This document shows, piece after piece, positions 52,120 through 61,449 of a stretch of 64,000 nt of DNA. The stretch's first letter is position 1. Each line of letters starts with the position of its first letter. Source of the DNA: Pseudarthrobacter defluvii (GTDB taxonomy: Bacteria; Actinomycetota; Actinomycetes; Actinomycetales; Micrococcaceae); NCBI RefSeq assembly GCF_030816725.1, contig NZ_JAUSYG010000001.1, positions 930,001 through 994,000 on the forward strand. Direction: 5' to 3'. The notes beneath the pieces are model-generated. The model ran no database searches. It was given only the letters and a program-made list of their open reading frames with translations, and was not told the DNA's origin. The translations under genes were made by a program, and so were the position numbers.

Positions 52120-53283
52120 ATGCCTGCCTCTGAAAACCAAGGGTTCAACACCCGCGCCGTCCACGCCGGACAGGCCTTCGAACCCCGCACCGGAGCAGTG
52201 GTGCCGCCGCTGCATTTCAGCTCCACCTACGCCCAGGACGGCATCGGCGGGCTGCGCAGCGGCTACGAGTACGGCCGCGGCGGCAACCCCACCCGCGATG
52301 CCCTGCAGGAACAGCTCGCTGCGCTGGAACTGGGCAGCCACGCCTACAGCTTCAGCTCCGGGCTTGCCGCCGAGGACGCCCTCATCCGCGCGCTGACCCG
52401 CCCCGGGGACCACATCGTGCTGGGCAACGACGCGTACGGCGGTACCTACCGGCTGATCAGCCGGGTCCTGGGGGACTGGGGGATCGGCAATACCCCGGTT
52501 GACATGGCCAACCTGGACAGGGTCCGCCGTGCGGTGGCTGCGCACAAGACCCGGTTCGTGTGGGTGGAGACGCCGTCCAACCCGCTGATGAAGATCACCG
52601 ACATCGTGGCGCTCGCCGACATCGCGCACAACGCCGGGGCCCTCCTTGTCGTCGACAACACCTTCGCGTCCCCCTACCTCCAGAATCCGCTCGCCCTGGG
52701 TGCCGACATTGTGGTCCACTCCACCACAAAGTACATCGGCGGACACTCGGATGTGGTGGGCGGCGCCGTGGTGGTCAACGACGCTGAGCTGGCGGAGAAG
52801 ATCGGCTTCGTCCAGTTCGCCGTGGGCGCCGTGTCCGGGCCCATGGACGCCTTCCTGACCACGCGCGGACTCAAAACCCTCGGCGTCCGGATGGACCGGC
52901 ACAGCGAGAACGGCCAGGCCGTGGCCGAGTGGCTGCTGGAGCGCCCCGAGGTGGAGGCCGTCCTCTACCCGGGACTGCCCACCCACCCGGGCCACGAGCT
53001 GGCCAAGTCGCAGATGCGGAAGTTCGGCGGCATGGTTTCGGTGCAGTTCAAGGGCGGTGAAGCTGCCGCCCGAAAGGTGGCGGAATCCACCTCCGTGTTT
53101 ACCTTGGCCGAGTCCCTGGGCGGCATCGAGTCGCTCATGAACTACCCCTCCGAGATGACCCACGCTTCGGTCAAGGGCACTGAACTGGCCGTCCCGGTCA
53201 ACCTACTCCGCCTCTCCTGCGGCATCGAGGACGCGGAGGACCTGATCGCGGACCTGGACCAGGCGTTCTCCAACATCCCCTAG
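52120..53283 (+). CDS. metB: Cystathionine gamma-synthase / gamma-lyase
   Basis: The 387-residue PLP enzyme of the Cys/Met metabolism family has the PLP lysine in HSTTKYIGGHSD (about residue 206), FSSTYAQDG near the start and NPTRDALQ. With the upstream beta-synthase it could break cystathionine to cysteine (reverse transsulfuration), although sequence alone does not separate synthase from lyase. AAAGGAGCACCC precedes ATG 52120. Confidence 0.92.
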   Translation: MPASENQGFNTRAVHAGQAFEPRTGAVVPPLHFSSTYAQDGIGGLRSGYEYGRGGNPTRDALQEQLAALELGSHAYSFSSGLAAEDALIRALTRPGDHIVLGNDAYGGTYRLISRVLGDWGIGNTPVDMANLDRVRRAVAAHKTRFVWVETPSNPLMKITDIVALADIAHNAGALLVVDNTFASPYLQNPLALGADIVVHSTTKYIGGHSDVVGGAVVVNDAELAEKIGFVQFAVGAVSGPMDAFLTTRGLKTLGVRMDRHSENGQAVAEWLLERPEVEAVLYPGLPTHPGHELAKSQMRKFGGMVSVQFKGGEAAARKVAESTSVFTLAESLGGIESLMNYPSEMTHASVKGTELAVPVNLLRLSCGIEDAEDLIADLDQAFSNIP

Positions 53284-53322
53284 CAGTAGGCGAAACCTCT
53301 GGCTTTCTTGAAGAGAGTCAGC

Positions 53323-53328
53323 TAGCGT
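53323..53328 (+). promoter_or_regulatory. -10 box, leaderless HxlR gene
   Basis: TAGCGT ends 7 bases before ATG 53336. Confidence 0.45.
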
Positions 53329-53335
53329 TTCCGGT

Positions 53336-53842
53336 ATGCCTCTTCGATCCGACTGGTCCCAGCGCACCTGCAGCATCGCCCGCGGCCTGGACATCCTGGG
53401 CGACCCCTGGTCCGTCCTGGTGCTCCGCGAGGTCTTCTTCGGGAACGGGCGCTTTGACGCGATGAAGAGCCGCCTGGAGGTGGCGGACTCCGTCCTCACC
53501 AAGCGCCTGGCAGGCCTGGTGGAATCCGGGCTGCTGGAGAAAAAGGCATACGACGACGGCGGACGCACCCGCCAGGAGTACGTCCTGACTCCCATGGGTG
53601 AGGACGCGCTACCGGTGCTGAACGCCGTCACCATCTGGGCGGAGAAGCACCTGCCCGCACCCTCGGAGCAGGCGCACCTCTACGTCATCCACTCCAGCTG
53701 CGGAAACCCCACCACCTCCGCCGATACCTGCACCGAATGCGGGGAAAGGCTGACCGGGGCGAACACCAGCTGGCACAGCCGGTCCAGGTCCGAGCAGCCC
53801 ATCCCGTTGTCCACCGCATCCCGGAGAGGAACGCCCGCATGA
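53336..53842 (+). CDS. HxlR-type winged-helix regulator with cysteine-rich tail
   Basis: The 168-residue protein has an HxlR/MarR-like winged helix (residues 10-105: CSIARGLDILGDPWSVLVLR) with the family's N-terminal cysteine at residue 13. The C-terminal part carries CGNPTTSADTCTECG, a possible zinc or redox site. The stop overlaps the MFS start (ATGA), so it likely regulates that transporter. HxlR proteins often sense electrophiles through a cysteine. Confidence 0.88.
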   Translation: MPLRSDWSQRTCSIARGLDILGDPWSVLVLREVFFGNGRFDAMKSRLEVADSVLTKRLAGLVESGLLEKKAYDDGGRTRQEYVLTPMGEDALPVLNAVTIWAEKHLPAPSEQAHLYVIHSSCGNPTTSADTCTECGERLTGANTSWHSRSRSEQPIPLSTASRRGTPA

Positions 53843-55233
53843 GCACGCTGCCCGACGAAGCGGCCGGCATTCCCGTCGATGCTGCACCTGCTGGGCCGCG
53901 GGGTCCCCGCCGCCGGCTGCATCCTGCGTGGACGGTGGCAGCCGTGGCGTTCCTTGCCCTGGTGGGTGCCGCCGGATTCCGGGCGGCTCCGGGTGTCCTC
54001 ATGGTCCCGCTCCAACAGGAGTTCGGCTGGTCCACCACAGTGTTGTCCGCAGCCGTCAGCATCAACCTGGTGCTCTTCGGCCTGACTGCGCCGTTCGCCG
54101 CGGCTTTGATGGAACGGTTCGGTGTCCGCGCGGTCACGGCAACGGCGCTGGTCCTCATCGGCATGGGCAGTGCGCTGACCGTGCTGGTGAACCAGTCGTG
54201 GCAGATCCTTCTGACATGGGGGCTGCTGATCGGCCTCGGTACGGGCTCGATGGCCCTGGTCTTCGCCGCCACCATCGCCAACACATGGTTCACCAGGAGC
54301 AGGGGACTGGTGATCGGCATCCTCACCGCCGGCAGTGCCGCCGGGCAACTGGTGTTCCTGCCCTTCATCGCGCTGCTCGCCCAGGACCCAGGGTGGCGGC
54401 AGGCATCCCTGCTGATCGCCGCCGGAGCCCTGGCCGTGGTCCCGCTGGTGTTGAAGTTCCTCAAAAACTCTCCCTCCGACGTCGGTGTCCTGCCCTATGG
54501 CGCGGAACCCGCCGGCGCTGAAGCCTCCAAACCGGAAGCCGCAACGGCGCCGGCGGCCGCAGCGGTGCCGGAAACCGGGCCGCGCACCAATGCCGCCATC
54601 CGTGCCCTGCAGGTACTCCGCCGGGCCAGCAAGGTCCGGACCTTCTGGGCGCTCGCCGCCGGTTTTGCCATCTGCGGTGCCACCACCAACGGGCTGATCG
54701 GCACCCACTTCATTCCCTCCGCCCATGACCACGGCATGCCGGAAACCACCGCCGCAGGGCTGCTCGCCGTCGTCGGGATTTTCGACATCATCGGAACCAT
54801 CGCCTCCGGCTGGCTGACGGACCGCTTCAACCCCCGCATCCTGCTGGCCGTCTACTACCAGTTCCGCGGCATCGGCCTGCTGGTGCTCCCGCTGCTGCTG
54901 AATGCCGAAGTGCAGCCCAGCATGATCGTGTTCGTGGTGATCTACGGCCTGGACTGGGTGGCCACCGTCCCGCCCACCGCCGCCATCTGCCGGGAGACGT
55001 TCGGGGCGGACGGCAGCGTGGTCTTCGGCTGGGTTTTCGCCGCCCACCAACTCGGGGCTGCCGCGGCCGCCATCGCCGCCGGCGCCCTGCGTGATGCCAC
55101 CGGACACTACACGTACGCCTGGCTGGGAGCGGCGGCCATGTGCACCATCGCCGCGGTCATCAGCGCCACCATCCGCCGGCACAAAGGTGGAGCGGAAACA
55201 AAGGCAGGAAAAGCGGAGCCCGCGGCCGCCTGA
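53839..55233 (+). CDS. MFS transporter (monocarboxylate/oxalate-formate-like)
   Basis: The 464-residue protein has 12 membrane helices with a long Ala-rich loop between helices 6 and 7. GFRAAPGVLMVPLQQEFGWS at helix 1 is typical of the monocarboxylate/OFA-type MFS. Substrate unknown. GGAGAGGA precedes ATG 53839, which overlaps the HxlR stop; the two genes form an operon. Confidence 0.88.
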   Translation: MSTLPDEAAGIPVDAAPAGPRGPRRRLHPAWTVAAVAFLALVGAAGFRAAPGVLMVPLQQEFGWSTTVLSAAVSINLVLFGLTAPFAAALMERFGVRAVTATALVLIGMGSALTVLVNQSWQILLTWGLLIGLGTGSMALVFAATIANTWFTRSRGLVIGILTAGSAAGQLVFLPFIALLAQDPGWRQASLLIAAGALAVVPLVLKFLKNSPSDVGVLPYGAEPAGAEASKPEAATAPAAAAVPETGPRTNAAIRALQVLRRASKVRTFWALAAGFAICGATTNGLIGTHFIPSAHDHGMPETTAAGLLAVVGIFDIIGTIASGWLTDRFNPRILLAVYYQFRGIGLLVLPLLLNAEVQPSMIVFVVIYGLDWVATVPPTAAICRETFGADGSVVFGWVFAAHQLGAAAAAIAAGALRDATGHYTYAWLGAAAMCTIAAVISATIRRHKGGAETKAGKAEPAAA

Positions 55234-55271
55234 ACACTGCGGACCTAAACAGTGCGGGCACCCGCCCCCGC

Positions 55272-55277
55272 TAGGCT
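55272..55277 (+). promoter_or_regulatory. -10 box, leaderless SDR gene
   Basis: TAGGCT ends 6 bases before ATG 55284. Confidence 0.5.
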
Positions 55278-55283
55278 GGTCGG

Positions 55284-56054
55284 ATGGAAACCCCTGCGCC
55301 CGTCCCCGCCCGCCCCGTTGCCCTGGTCACCGGAGTAGGGCGGCTGGCCGGCATCGGCGCCGGAATCGCCCGGCAGCTCGCCGCCGACGGCTGGGACCTG
55401 GTCCTGTCCTACTGGGCCGACTACGACGCCCGCATGCCGTGGGGGAGTGAACCGGAGGACGTGGTCCGCCTCACCGCCGAACTGGAAGCCATCGGCGCCA
55501 AGGTCCACGTCCTCTCAGCCGACCTGCAGGACCCGGGCGTGCCGGACCGCCTCGTTACGGAGTCCGTACAGCTGGCCGGACCGCTGAGGGGTCTGGTGCT
55601 CAGCCACGCGGAATCGGTGGATTCGGGCGTCCTGGACACCACCGTTGAATCCTTTGACCGGCACTTCGCCGTGAACACCCGCGCCAGCTGGCAGCTGATT
55701 GCCGCCTTCGCCCGGCAGGCAACGGACGACGGCGGCGCGATCGTTGCGCTGACCAGTGACCACACAGCGTTCAACCTGCCGTACGGCGCCTCGAAGGGGG
55801 CCCTGGACCGCATCGTGATTGCCGCCGCCCGCGAATTGGGGCCGCAGGGAATCTCGGCGAACGTGCTGAACCCGGGGCCGGTGGATACGGGCTGGATGAC
55901 CCAAGAGGTCCGCGGGGAGCTCACGGCACAGCAGCCCACCGGCCGCCTGGGCACCCCCGCAGATGTCGCCGGGACCGTGGCGTTCCTGCTCTCGCCGGCC
56001 GGCCGCTGGATCTCGGGCCAGCTGATCAAGGCCGACGGCGGCTTCTCCGCCTGA
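55284..56054 (+). CDS. Short-chain dehydrogenase/reductase
   Basis: The 256-residue protein has the SDR cofactor site TGVGRLAGIG (residues 16-25), the catalytic serine/tyrosine/lysine set with YGASKGALD near 169, and NPGPVDTGWM after it. Instead of the usual NAG motif it has LSHAES. It is a complete classical SDR of unknown substrate, similar in length to 3-oxoacyl-reductases. The gene appears leaderless and is separate from its neighbours. Confidence 0.9.
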   Translation: METPAPVPARPVALVTGVGRLAGIGAGIARQLAADGWDLVLSYWADYDARMPWGSEPEDVVRLTAELEAIGAKVHVLSADLQDPGVPDRLVTESVQLAGPLRGLVLSHAESVDSGVLDTTVESFDRHFAVNTRASWQLIAAFARQATDDGGAIVALTSDHTAFNLPYGASKGALDRIVIAAARELGPQGISANVLNPGPVDTGWMTQEVRGELTAQQPTGRLGTPADVAGTVAFLLSPAGRWISGQLIKADGGFSA

Positions 56055-56084
56055 GCGCTGCGTCCCAACGCCGCTAATCGGCGC

Positions 56085-57275
56085 TCAGTGGAAGGCGTTC
56101 AGGCCGGTGATGTGGCGGCCCAGGATCAGAGTGTGGACCTCGTCGGTGCCTTCATAGGTCCGCACCGATTCCAGGTTCGCGGCATGCCGCAGCGGTGAGT
56201 AGTCGGTGGTGATGCCGTTGCCGCCCAGGATGGACCGGGCCTCCCGTGCCACGGCGATGGCCTCGCGGACGTTATTCAACTTGCCCAGCGAGATCTGCTC
56301 CGGCCGGATGGTTCCCGCGTCCTTGAGCCGGCCCAGGTGCAGTGCCAGCAGCGTGCCCTTTTGGATCTCCACGAGCATGTTCACCAGCTTCTCCTGCGTG
56401 AGCTGGTAGCCGGCCAGCGGCTTGCCGAACTGCAGCCGGTCCTGCGAGTACGCCAGCGCCGACTCGTAGGAATCCCGCGCCGCGCCCATGGCACCCCAGG
56501 CGATCCCGTACCGGGCCTCATTGAGGCAGGTGAACGGGCCGCGCAGCCCCTGCGCCCCCGGCAACAGGGCCTCGGGACCCAGCCGGACGTCGTCGAACTC
56601 CACGTCGCACTGGACGGAGGCGCGCATGGACAGCTTTTGTTTGATGGGGGTGGCGGTCACGCCGGGGGTTCCGGCGGGGACCAGGAAGCCGCGGACGCCG
56701 TCATCCGTCATGGCCCACACCACCATGACGCCGGCCACCGATGCCAGGCCGATCCAGCGCTTGGCACCGTTAAGTACCCAGCCGGCGTCGTCACCGCTGC
56801 CGTCCTGCTGCGCAAAGGTGGCCATGGAGGCGGGGTCCGAACCGGCAGTGGGCTCGGTCAGGGCGAAGCAGCCAATAACCTCACCCGCCGCCATGCGCGG
56901 CAGCCACTCCTGCTTCTGCTCCTCGGAGCCCCAGGTGTGGATGGCGGTCATGGCCAGCGAGCCCTGGACGGACACGAAGGTGCGGATCCCGGAGTCGCCG
57001 GCTTCCAGTTCCATTGCCGCGAGGCCGTATTCGACGGCGGAGCGGCCCGGGCAGCCATAGCCCTCCAGGTGCATGCCCAGCACACCCAGCTCGCCCAGTT
57101 CCGGCGCCAGGTCCAGGGGAAAGACGGCGTCCTCGTACCAGCGGGCGATGTCCGGCTTGATCCGCTGGCAGGTGAAGTCCCGGACCTTCTGCCGGAGCTC
57201 CAGTTCCTCCGCCGAGAGCAGGGAATCGAGGTCCAGGATGTCGGACGGGCCTGCCGGCATGGCCTCACGGGTCAT
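56085..57275 (-). CDS. Acyl-CoA dehydrogenase (glutaryl-CoA dehydrogenase-like)
   Basis: The 396-residue flavoenzyme has the ACAD pattern: CFALTEPTAGSDP (FAD/substrate loop), MRASVQCDVEFDDV, RLQFGKPL, and YEGTDEVHTLILGRHITG carrying the catalytic glutamate. This last form is typical of glutaryl-CoA dehydrogenases, which oxidise and decarboxylate glutaryl-CoA in lysine breakdown. Its start overlaps the permease stop (ATGA), so it is coupled to amino-acid uptake. Confidence 0.9.
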   Translation of the reverse strand: MTREAMPAGPSDILDLDSLLSAEELELRQKVRDFTCQRIKPDIARWYEDAVFPLDLAPELGELGVLGMHLEGYGCPGRSAVEYGLAAMELEAGDSGIRTFVSVQGSLAMTAIHTWGSEEQKQEWLPRMAAGEVIGCFALTEPTAGSDPASMATFAQQDGSGDDAGWVLNGAKRWIGLASVAGVMVVWAMTDDGVRGFLVPAGTPGVTATPIKQKLSMRASVQCDVEFDDVRLGPEALLPGAQGLRGPFTCLNEARYGIAWGAMGAARDSYESALAYSQDRLQFGKPLAGYQLTQEKLVNMLVEIQKGTLLALHLGRLKDAGTIRPEQISLGKLNNVREAIAVAREARSILGGNGITTDYSPLRHAANLESVRTYEGTDEVHTLILGRHITGLNAFH

Positions 57276-58765
57276 TTCTTGACCACGAAGTAGCCGCGCG
57301 TGGCGGGCAGGAACCGGCAGACGGCGGCCAGCACCACGCCCAGGGCCAGCAGCACCACACCGCTCACGAAGGCCCCGCCAACCCCGAAGATCTGGGTGTC
57401 GCCATACGCCGGGTCCCACATCTGCACCGCGGAGACGAAGAACGCGGCGGTCAGGAGGAGGGCACCGGCCAGGGGCAGGATGCCGCGGAACCAGAGGTTG
57501 CGGGCCGAGTCCCGGAGCGTCCCGCGGAAGTACCAGAAGCAGGCGAAGCCGGTCAGGGCGTAGTAGAACGCAATGAAAAGGCTGATGGCGCTGATGGAGT
57601 CCGACAGCAGGTTTTCACTCAGGAAGCTCATGGCCACGTAGTAGGCGGCCGCGGCGGCACCCATCACCTTGGTGGAAAAACCCGGGGTCTGGTTGCGGGG
57701 GTGCACCTCGGCGAACTTGGCGGGCAGGGCGCCGTGGATGCCCATGGAGAGCGTGCCGCGTGCGGTGGGCAGGATGGTGGTCTGCGTGGAGGACAGGACG
57801 GAGGCGAGGACCGCGACGACGATCAGCCAGCCCCACGGCCCCAGCACCACATCCTTCATGGCCAGGAACACGTCGTCCTGGTTGGCCTCATTGCCCAGGC
57901 CGATGCCCTCGGACCCCACGGTGGCATACATCATCACCAGCAGCGCCACGGAAACATAGATCGCTACCAACACGAAGGCCGAGATGACGGCGCCGCGGCC
58001 GGGGGTCCTGGACGGGTCCTCGGTTTCCTCGTTGACCGCCAGGCAGGTGTCCCAGCCCCAGTAGATGAACAGGGCCAGGAGGGCTCCGTGCACCACGGCA
58101 CCGGGATCGGTGAAGGCTCCCACCGGGTTGAACCACTCAAAGTCGAAGGCTTGGCCTTCCGGCGCCCCGCCCACGATCCGCATGACGATGGCCAGCGCGA
58201 AGATGCCCAGCGCAATGTACTGGACATACGTCAGGACGCGCTGGACGTGTTCGCCCAACCGGATCCCACGGTAGTTCACCAGGGTCATCAGCACGATGAA
58301 CAGCAGGCCGCTTCCGGTGACCAGCAGTTTGTTCTGCGCCAGCGACCCGTCGCCCACCAGCAGCCACAGGTACTGCCCGGCCACCTGCGCCAGGTTGGCC
58401 AGCACCACGATCCCGGCGAGCGCCACGCCCCAGCCGCCCAGCCATCCCGCCCAGGGGCCGAACGCCTGCCGGGACCAGGTGAAGGTGGTGCCGCAGTCCG
58501 GGATGGCACTGTTGAGCTCGCGGAAGGCATAGGCGATAAACAGGACCGGGATGAAGCCCAGCAGGAGAATCAGGGGCGTGTAGTTGCCGTTGACCGCCAC
58601 GATCAGGCCAAGGGTGGCGGCAAGCGAGTACACCGGGGCGGTGGAGGCCAGCCCCAGCATCACCGAGTCGCCCAGGTCCAGGATCCCGGCCCGGAGTCCC
58701 TTGCCCGGCACCGGGGTGCCGGCCCCGCCTCCGGGGGCTCCCGCCGTCGTCATGTCTGTACTCAT
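57272..58765 (-). CDS. APC-family amino acid permease
   Basis: The 497-residue protein has about 12 helices with LGLASTAPVYSLAATLG at helix 1 and the conserved IYWGWDTCLAVNEETEDPSRTPGRGA loop. Substrates may be an amino acid or polyamine; coupling to a glutaryl-CoA dehydrogenase-like gene hints at lysine or a related compound, and the upstream glutathionylspermidine-type gene hints at polyamines. AGGTGAC precedes ATG 58765. Confidence 0.88.
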   Translation of the reverse strand: MSTDMTTAGAPGGGAGTPVPGKGLRAGILDLGDSVMLGLASTAPVYSLAATLGLIVAVNGNYTPLILLLGFIPVLFIAYAFRELNSAIPDCGTTFTWSRQAFGPWAGWLGGWGVALAGIVVLANLAQVAGQYLWLLVGDGSLAQNKLLVTGSGLLFIVLMTLVNYRGIRLGEHVQRVLTYVQYIALGIFALAIVMRIVGGAPEGQAFDFEWFNPVGAFTDPGAVVHGALLALFIYWGWDTCLAVNEETEDPSRTPGRGAVISAFVLVAIYVSVALLVMMYATVGSEGIGLGNEANQDDVFLAMKDVVLGPWGWLIVVAVLASVLSSTQTTILPTARGTLSMGIHGALPAKFAEVHPRNQTPGFSTKVMGAAAAAYYVAMSFLSENLLSDSISAISLFIAFYYALTGFACFWYFRGTLRDSARNLWFRGILPLAGALLLTAAFFVSAVQMWDPAYGDTQIFGVGGAFVSGVVLLALGVVLAAVCRFLPATRGYFVVKK

Positions 58766-58778
58766 GCTGTCACCTGGT

Positions 58779-59990
58779 TCATAGCGTGATTCCTGCCTTG
58801 CTGGAGGCGGCCACCGCGGAAAGCGGAGCCGGCGCGTCAATGGTGTTGGGCACAAAGCGGCAGAAGTAGTCCGTGACCGGCCCGTCCGATTCCCGGATGC
58901 CGCAGCCCACGGACTCGCCGTCCACCACCCAGAGGCCCAGGACCGGACGGTTGCCGTCGAAGTCGGGGAGGGGGTGGTACTGCTGGTAGCACCAGCCCTC
59001 GCGGCCGTACCCGCCGGGCTGCTCGAGCCTGATGCCGTCAGCGTGGATGCGGATGTTGTCGCCCTCGCGGCCGTGCAGGGGCTTGGCCACCCATTCCTTC
59101 AGCGGCCCCGGGTCCGTGAGGTAGGCCGGAAGCAGGTTGGGGTGGTTGGGGTAGAGATGCCACAGTGCCGCGAGGAGGGCCTTGTTGGAGAGCAGCATCT
59201 TCCAGGCCGGTTCCACCCAGCGCGGGCTGTGGGCGCGCTCCAGCAGCCGCGGGCCGAACTCCTCCTTCATCATCAGCTCCCAGGGGTAGAGCTTGAAGAT
59301 GGTGCTGATCAGAAAGTTGTCAAGGTCCACGAAGCGGTTCAGGTTGGGGTCCCAGCCGATATCGGACATGTTGATGCCGATGGTGGTCCACCCGGCCTGG
59401 CTGGCGACGTCGCGCATGTAGGCGGCGGTCATCCAGTCCTCGCCGGATTCCTCCACTTCCGAATGGGCAACGTGAAGGGTGCTCATGCCCGTGCGGTACT
59501 GGAACTTTTTCCATTGCCGGATCAGGGCCTCGTGGATGCCGTTCCACTGGTCCTTTCCCGGGTGGACGTCCTGCAGCCAGAACCATTGGGCGACGGCGGC
59601 CTCGATGAGCCCGGTGGGGGTGTCGGCGTTGTATTCGAGCATCTTGGCCGGGCCACCCTGGCCGTCATAGATGAAGTCGAACCGGCCGTAGACGTCCACG
59701 TCGCCGGCCTGCAGGGACTCGGCTGCCAGTTCCAGGGCCTGGGGTCCGATGCCGATGCTGCCCATGGCCCCGGTGGCGAGGAATTTTGCGGCCTCCAGGC
59801 ACATCCGGTGCATGTCCTCGGCCGCCACTTCGAGGGTCTCGACTTCGTCCATGGTGAACTCGTAGTATGCCGACTCGTTCCAGTACTCGATGCGGCGCCC
59901 GTCATCCATGGTGGTGGTGGAGAAGACCAGCCCCTGCTCTTCAATCTTCTGCTTCCAGTCGGGCCGGGGCTCAGACAACAACCGTTTCAT
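58779..59990 (-). CDS. Glutathionylspermidine synthase family protein (YgiC-like)
   Basis: The 403-residue ATP-grasp protein matches the synthetase half of GspS/YgiC: EYNADTPTGLIEAAVAQWFW, KPLHGREGDNI and GPVTDYFCRFVPNTI. Whether it makes glutathionylspermidine is doubtful, since actinobacteria usually lack glutathione; other peptide-amine ligations are possible. GGGAGG lies 8 bases before ATG 59990. It begins 3 bases after a YgiB-like gene, the same order as ygiB-ygiC in E. coli. Confidence 0.88.
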   Translation of the reverse strand: MKRLLSEPRPDWKQKIEEQGLVFSTTTMDDGRRIEYWNESAYYEFTMDEVETLEVAAEDMHRMCLEAAKFLATGAMGSIGIGPQALELAAESLQAGDVDVYGRFDFIYDGQGGPAKMLEYNADTPTGLIEAAVAQWFWLQDVHPGKDQWNGIHEALIRQWKKFQYRTGMSTLHVAHSEVEESGEDWMTAAYMRDVASQAGWTTIGINMSDIGWDPNLNRFVDLDNFLISTIFKLYPWELMMKEEFGPRLLERAHSPRWVEPAWKMLLSNKALLAALWHLYPNHPNLLPAYLTDPGPLKEWVAKPLHGREGDNIRIHADGIRLEQPGGYGREGWCYQQYHPLPDFDGNRPVLGLWVVDGESVGCGIRESDGPVTDYFCRFVPNTIDAPAPLSAVAASSKAGITL

Positions 59991-59993
59991 CCG

Positions 59994-60614
59994 TCAGCCT
60001 CCCGATACCTTGCCGCCGCCACTTGAGCCGCTCTTGGCGCTTGATCCGAAACCGCCGCGGCTGACCGTGCCGCCCTTGCTGCTGTAACCGGTGGAGGCCT
60101 TGGCCCCGCTGGGAATGGTCCGCGTGTAGTTGGGGGCGGTGGACCGGTTCTGGCCGATGGACGGAACGCTTGCCCCCCGGGAGTAGAAGTACCAGGCGTA
60201 GATGCCGCCGCTGCGGCCGGCGGAACTGTTGCAACTGGTGTCCGCCACGCGCTCGCCGGTTTCCTCGTTGAAGCACACCTGTGCGTATTCGGGGTCGTCC
60301 TCGTTGCTGGCCACCACGGCCGTGATGGTGCCGGCCAGCAGGGCGGTGACACCCAGGCCCACCACCACGGTCCGCCGCTGGGAACGCTTCTTCCGTGCCG
60401 CTGCATCAGTGAGCTGCTTTTCCCGTTCGCGTGCAAACGGGTCCACGGGGGTGACAGGGTCATTGAGGAGCTCCGGCCGCAGCTCCGGTTTGGGCACCTG
60501 CCAGGGCGGCGGCTTGGCAGTGCTGCCCGCGCCGTTGCTGCCACGGGTGCCGCCGGCACCACCCAGGGGACCGGTCTGCGGTTCCTCTTTCGGGTCTTTC
60601 TGGTTCGAGTCCAC
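59994..60614 (-). CDS. YgiB-like (DUF1190-type) membrane protein
   Basis: The 206-residue protein has a polar N-terminus, one membrane helix (82-103), a short cysteine-bearing extracellular segment ([17 protein letters not shown]) and a Gly/Ser-rich tail containing SRGGFGSSA. That tail resembles the TRGGFGES motif I recall from E. coli YgiB, and the gene lies directly before a ygiC-like gene, supporting the match. Role unknown. The start is GTG 60614 with GAGGGGG upstream. Confidence 0.72.
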   Translation of the reverse strand: MDSNQKDPKEEPQTGPLGGAGGTRGSNGAGSTAKPPPWQVPKPELRPELLNDPVTPVDPFAREREKQLTDAAARKKRSQRRTVVVGLGVTALLAGTITAVVASNEDDPEYAQVCFNEETGERVADTSCNSSAGRSGGIYAWYFYSRGASVPSIGQNRSTAPNYTRTIPSGAKASTGYSSKGGTVSRGGFGSSAKSGSSGGGKVSGG

Positions 60615-60783
60615 GGCGTCCCCCTCAGTTGTTCACGCGATTTGGGCGCAGCGCTGCACCCCCAAATGCAAGTCTCGAATCAGCGTAGCCCCTGCCGGTG
60701 CGCCCTGCGAGCAGGAAGGCTCACAGAAGCAGGGGAGAAGTGCCCACGCGCGGCGGGGGAGCGGGCGCCATACCGGAGAACCC

Positions 60784-60789
60784 TAGACT
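60784..60789 (+). promoter_or_regulatory. -10 box, leaderless MOSC gene
   Basis: TAGACT ends 6 bases before ATG 60796. Confidence 0.5.
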
Positions 60790-60795
60790 GATGCC

Positions 60796-61449
60796 ATGGA
60801 ATCAGGTTCTGTCCTTGCCGTCTGCCGCGTCCACCAGCTTCTGGGGGATGCTTCCAGCGTGGGAGTTACCGCCATCGACAAGCGGCCCGCGGATGGTCCG
60901 GTGAAGGTGCACAAGCTGGGCCTGCGCGGGGACATCCAGGCCAACAGGGCGCACCACGGTGGGGAGGACCAGGCCGTCTACGCCTATTCACAGGCCGACG
61001 CCGACTACTGGTCCGCTGCCCTGGGGCGCGAGCTTCCGCCGGGCGTCTTCGGTGAGAACCTGCGCGTCTCCGGCATCGAGGCAACGCACGCGGTCATAGG
61101 GGAGCGCTGGAAGGTGGGGTCCGGCGTCGAGCTTGAGGTCACGTCCCCCCGCACGCCCTGCGCCACGTTCCAGCGCCGGATGAAGGAACCGCAGTGGGTG
61201 AAGCGGTTCGCCGAGGAAGGGCGGGTGGGGACCTACCTTCGCGTCCTCCGCACCGGCAGCATCCAGGCAGGCGACACCATCGAGCGCACGTTCGTCCCGC
61301 GCCATGGCGTCACCATCGGCAAGTGGTTCAGTGCGCCGGATGCGGAGCTTGTTAAGGCCCTGCGCGGTGCAGAGGCCGACGGCGAGATCCGGCTCCAGGA
61401 CGAGTACCACACCCGGTTTGAGGTGCTGCTGCGGCGGCTGGGACGGTAG
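60796..61449 (+). CDS. MOSC-domain protein (YiiM-like)
   Basis: The 217-residue protein is a stand-alone MOSC domain: KLGLRGDIQANRAHHGG, DQAVYAYS, GVFGENLRVSGI and the conserved cysteine in TPCATFQRRM. The family relates to molybdenum cofactor sulfurases and to YiiM/mARC-type N-hydroxylated base detoxification. It appears leaderless and lies alone between divergent and downstream units. Confidence 0.9.
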   Translation: MESGSVLAVCRVHQLLGDASSVGVTAIDKRPADGPVKVHKLGLRGDIQANRAHHGGEDQAVYAYSQADADYWSAALGRELPPGVFGENLRVSGIEATHAVIGERWKVGSGVELEVTSPRTPCATFQRRMKEPQWVKRFAEEGRVGTYLRVLRTGSIQAGDTIERTFVPRHGVTIGKWFSAPDAELVKALRGAEADGEIRLQDEYHTRFEVLLRRLGR

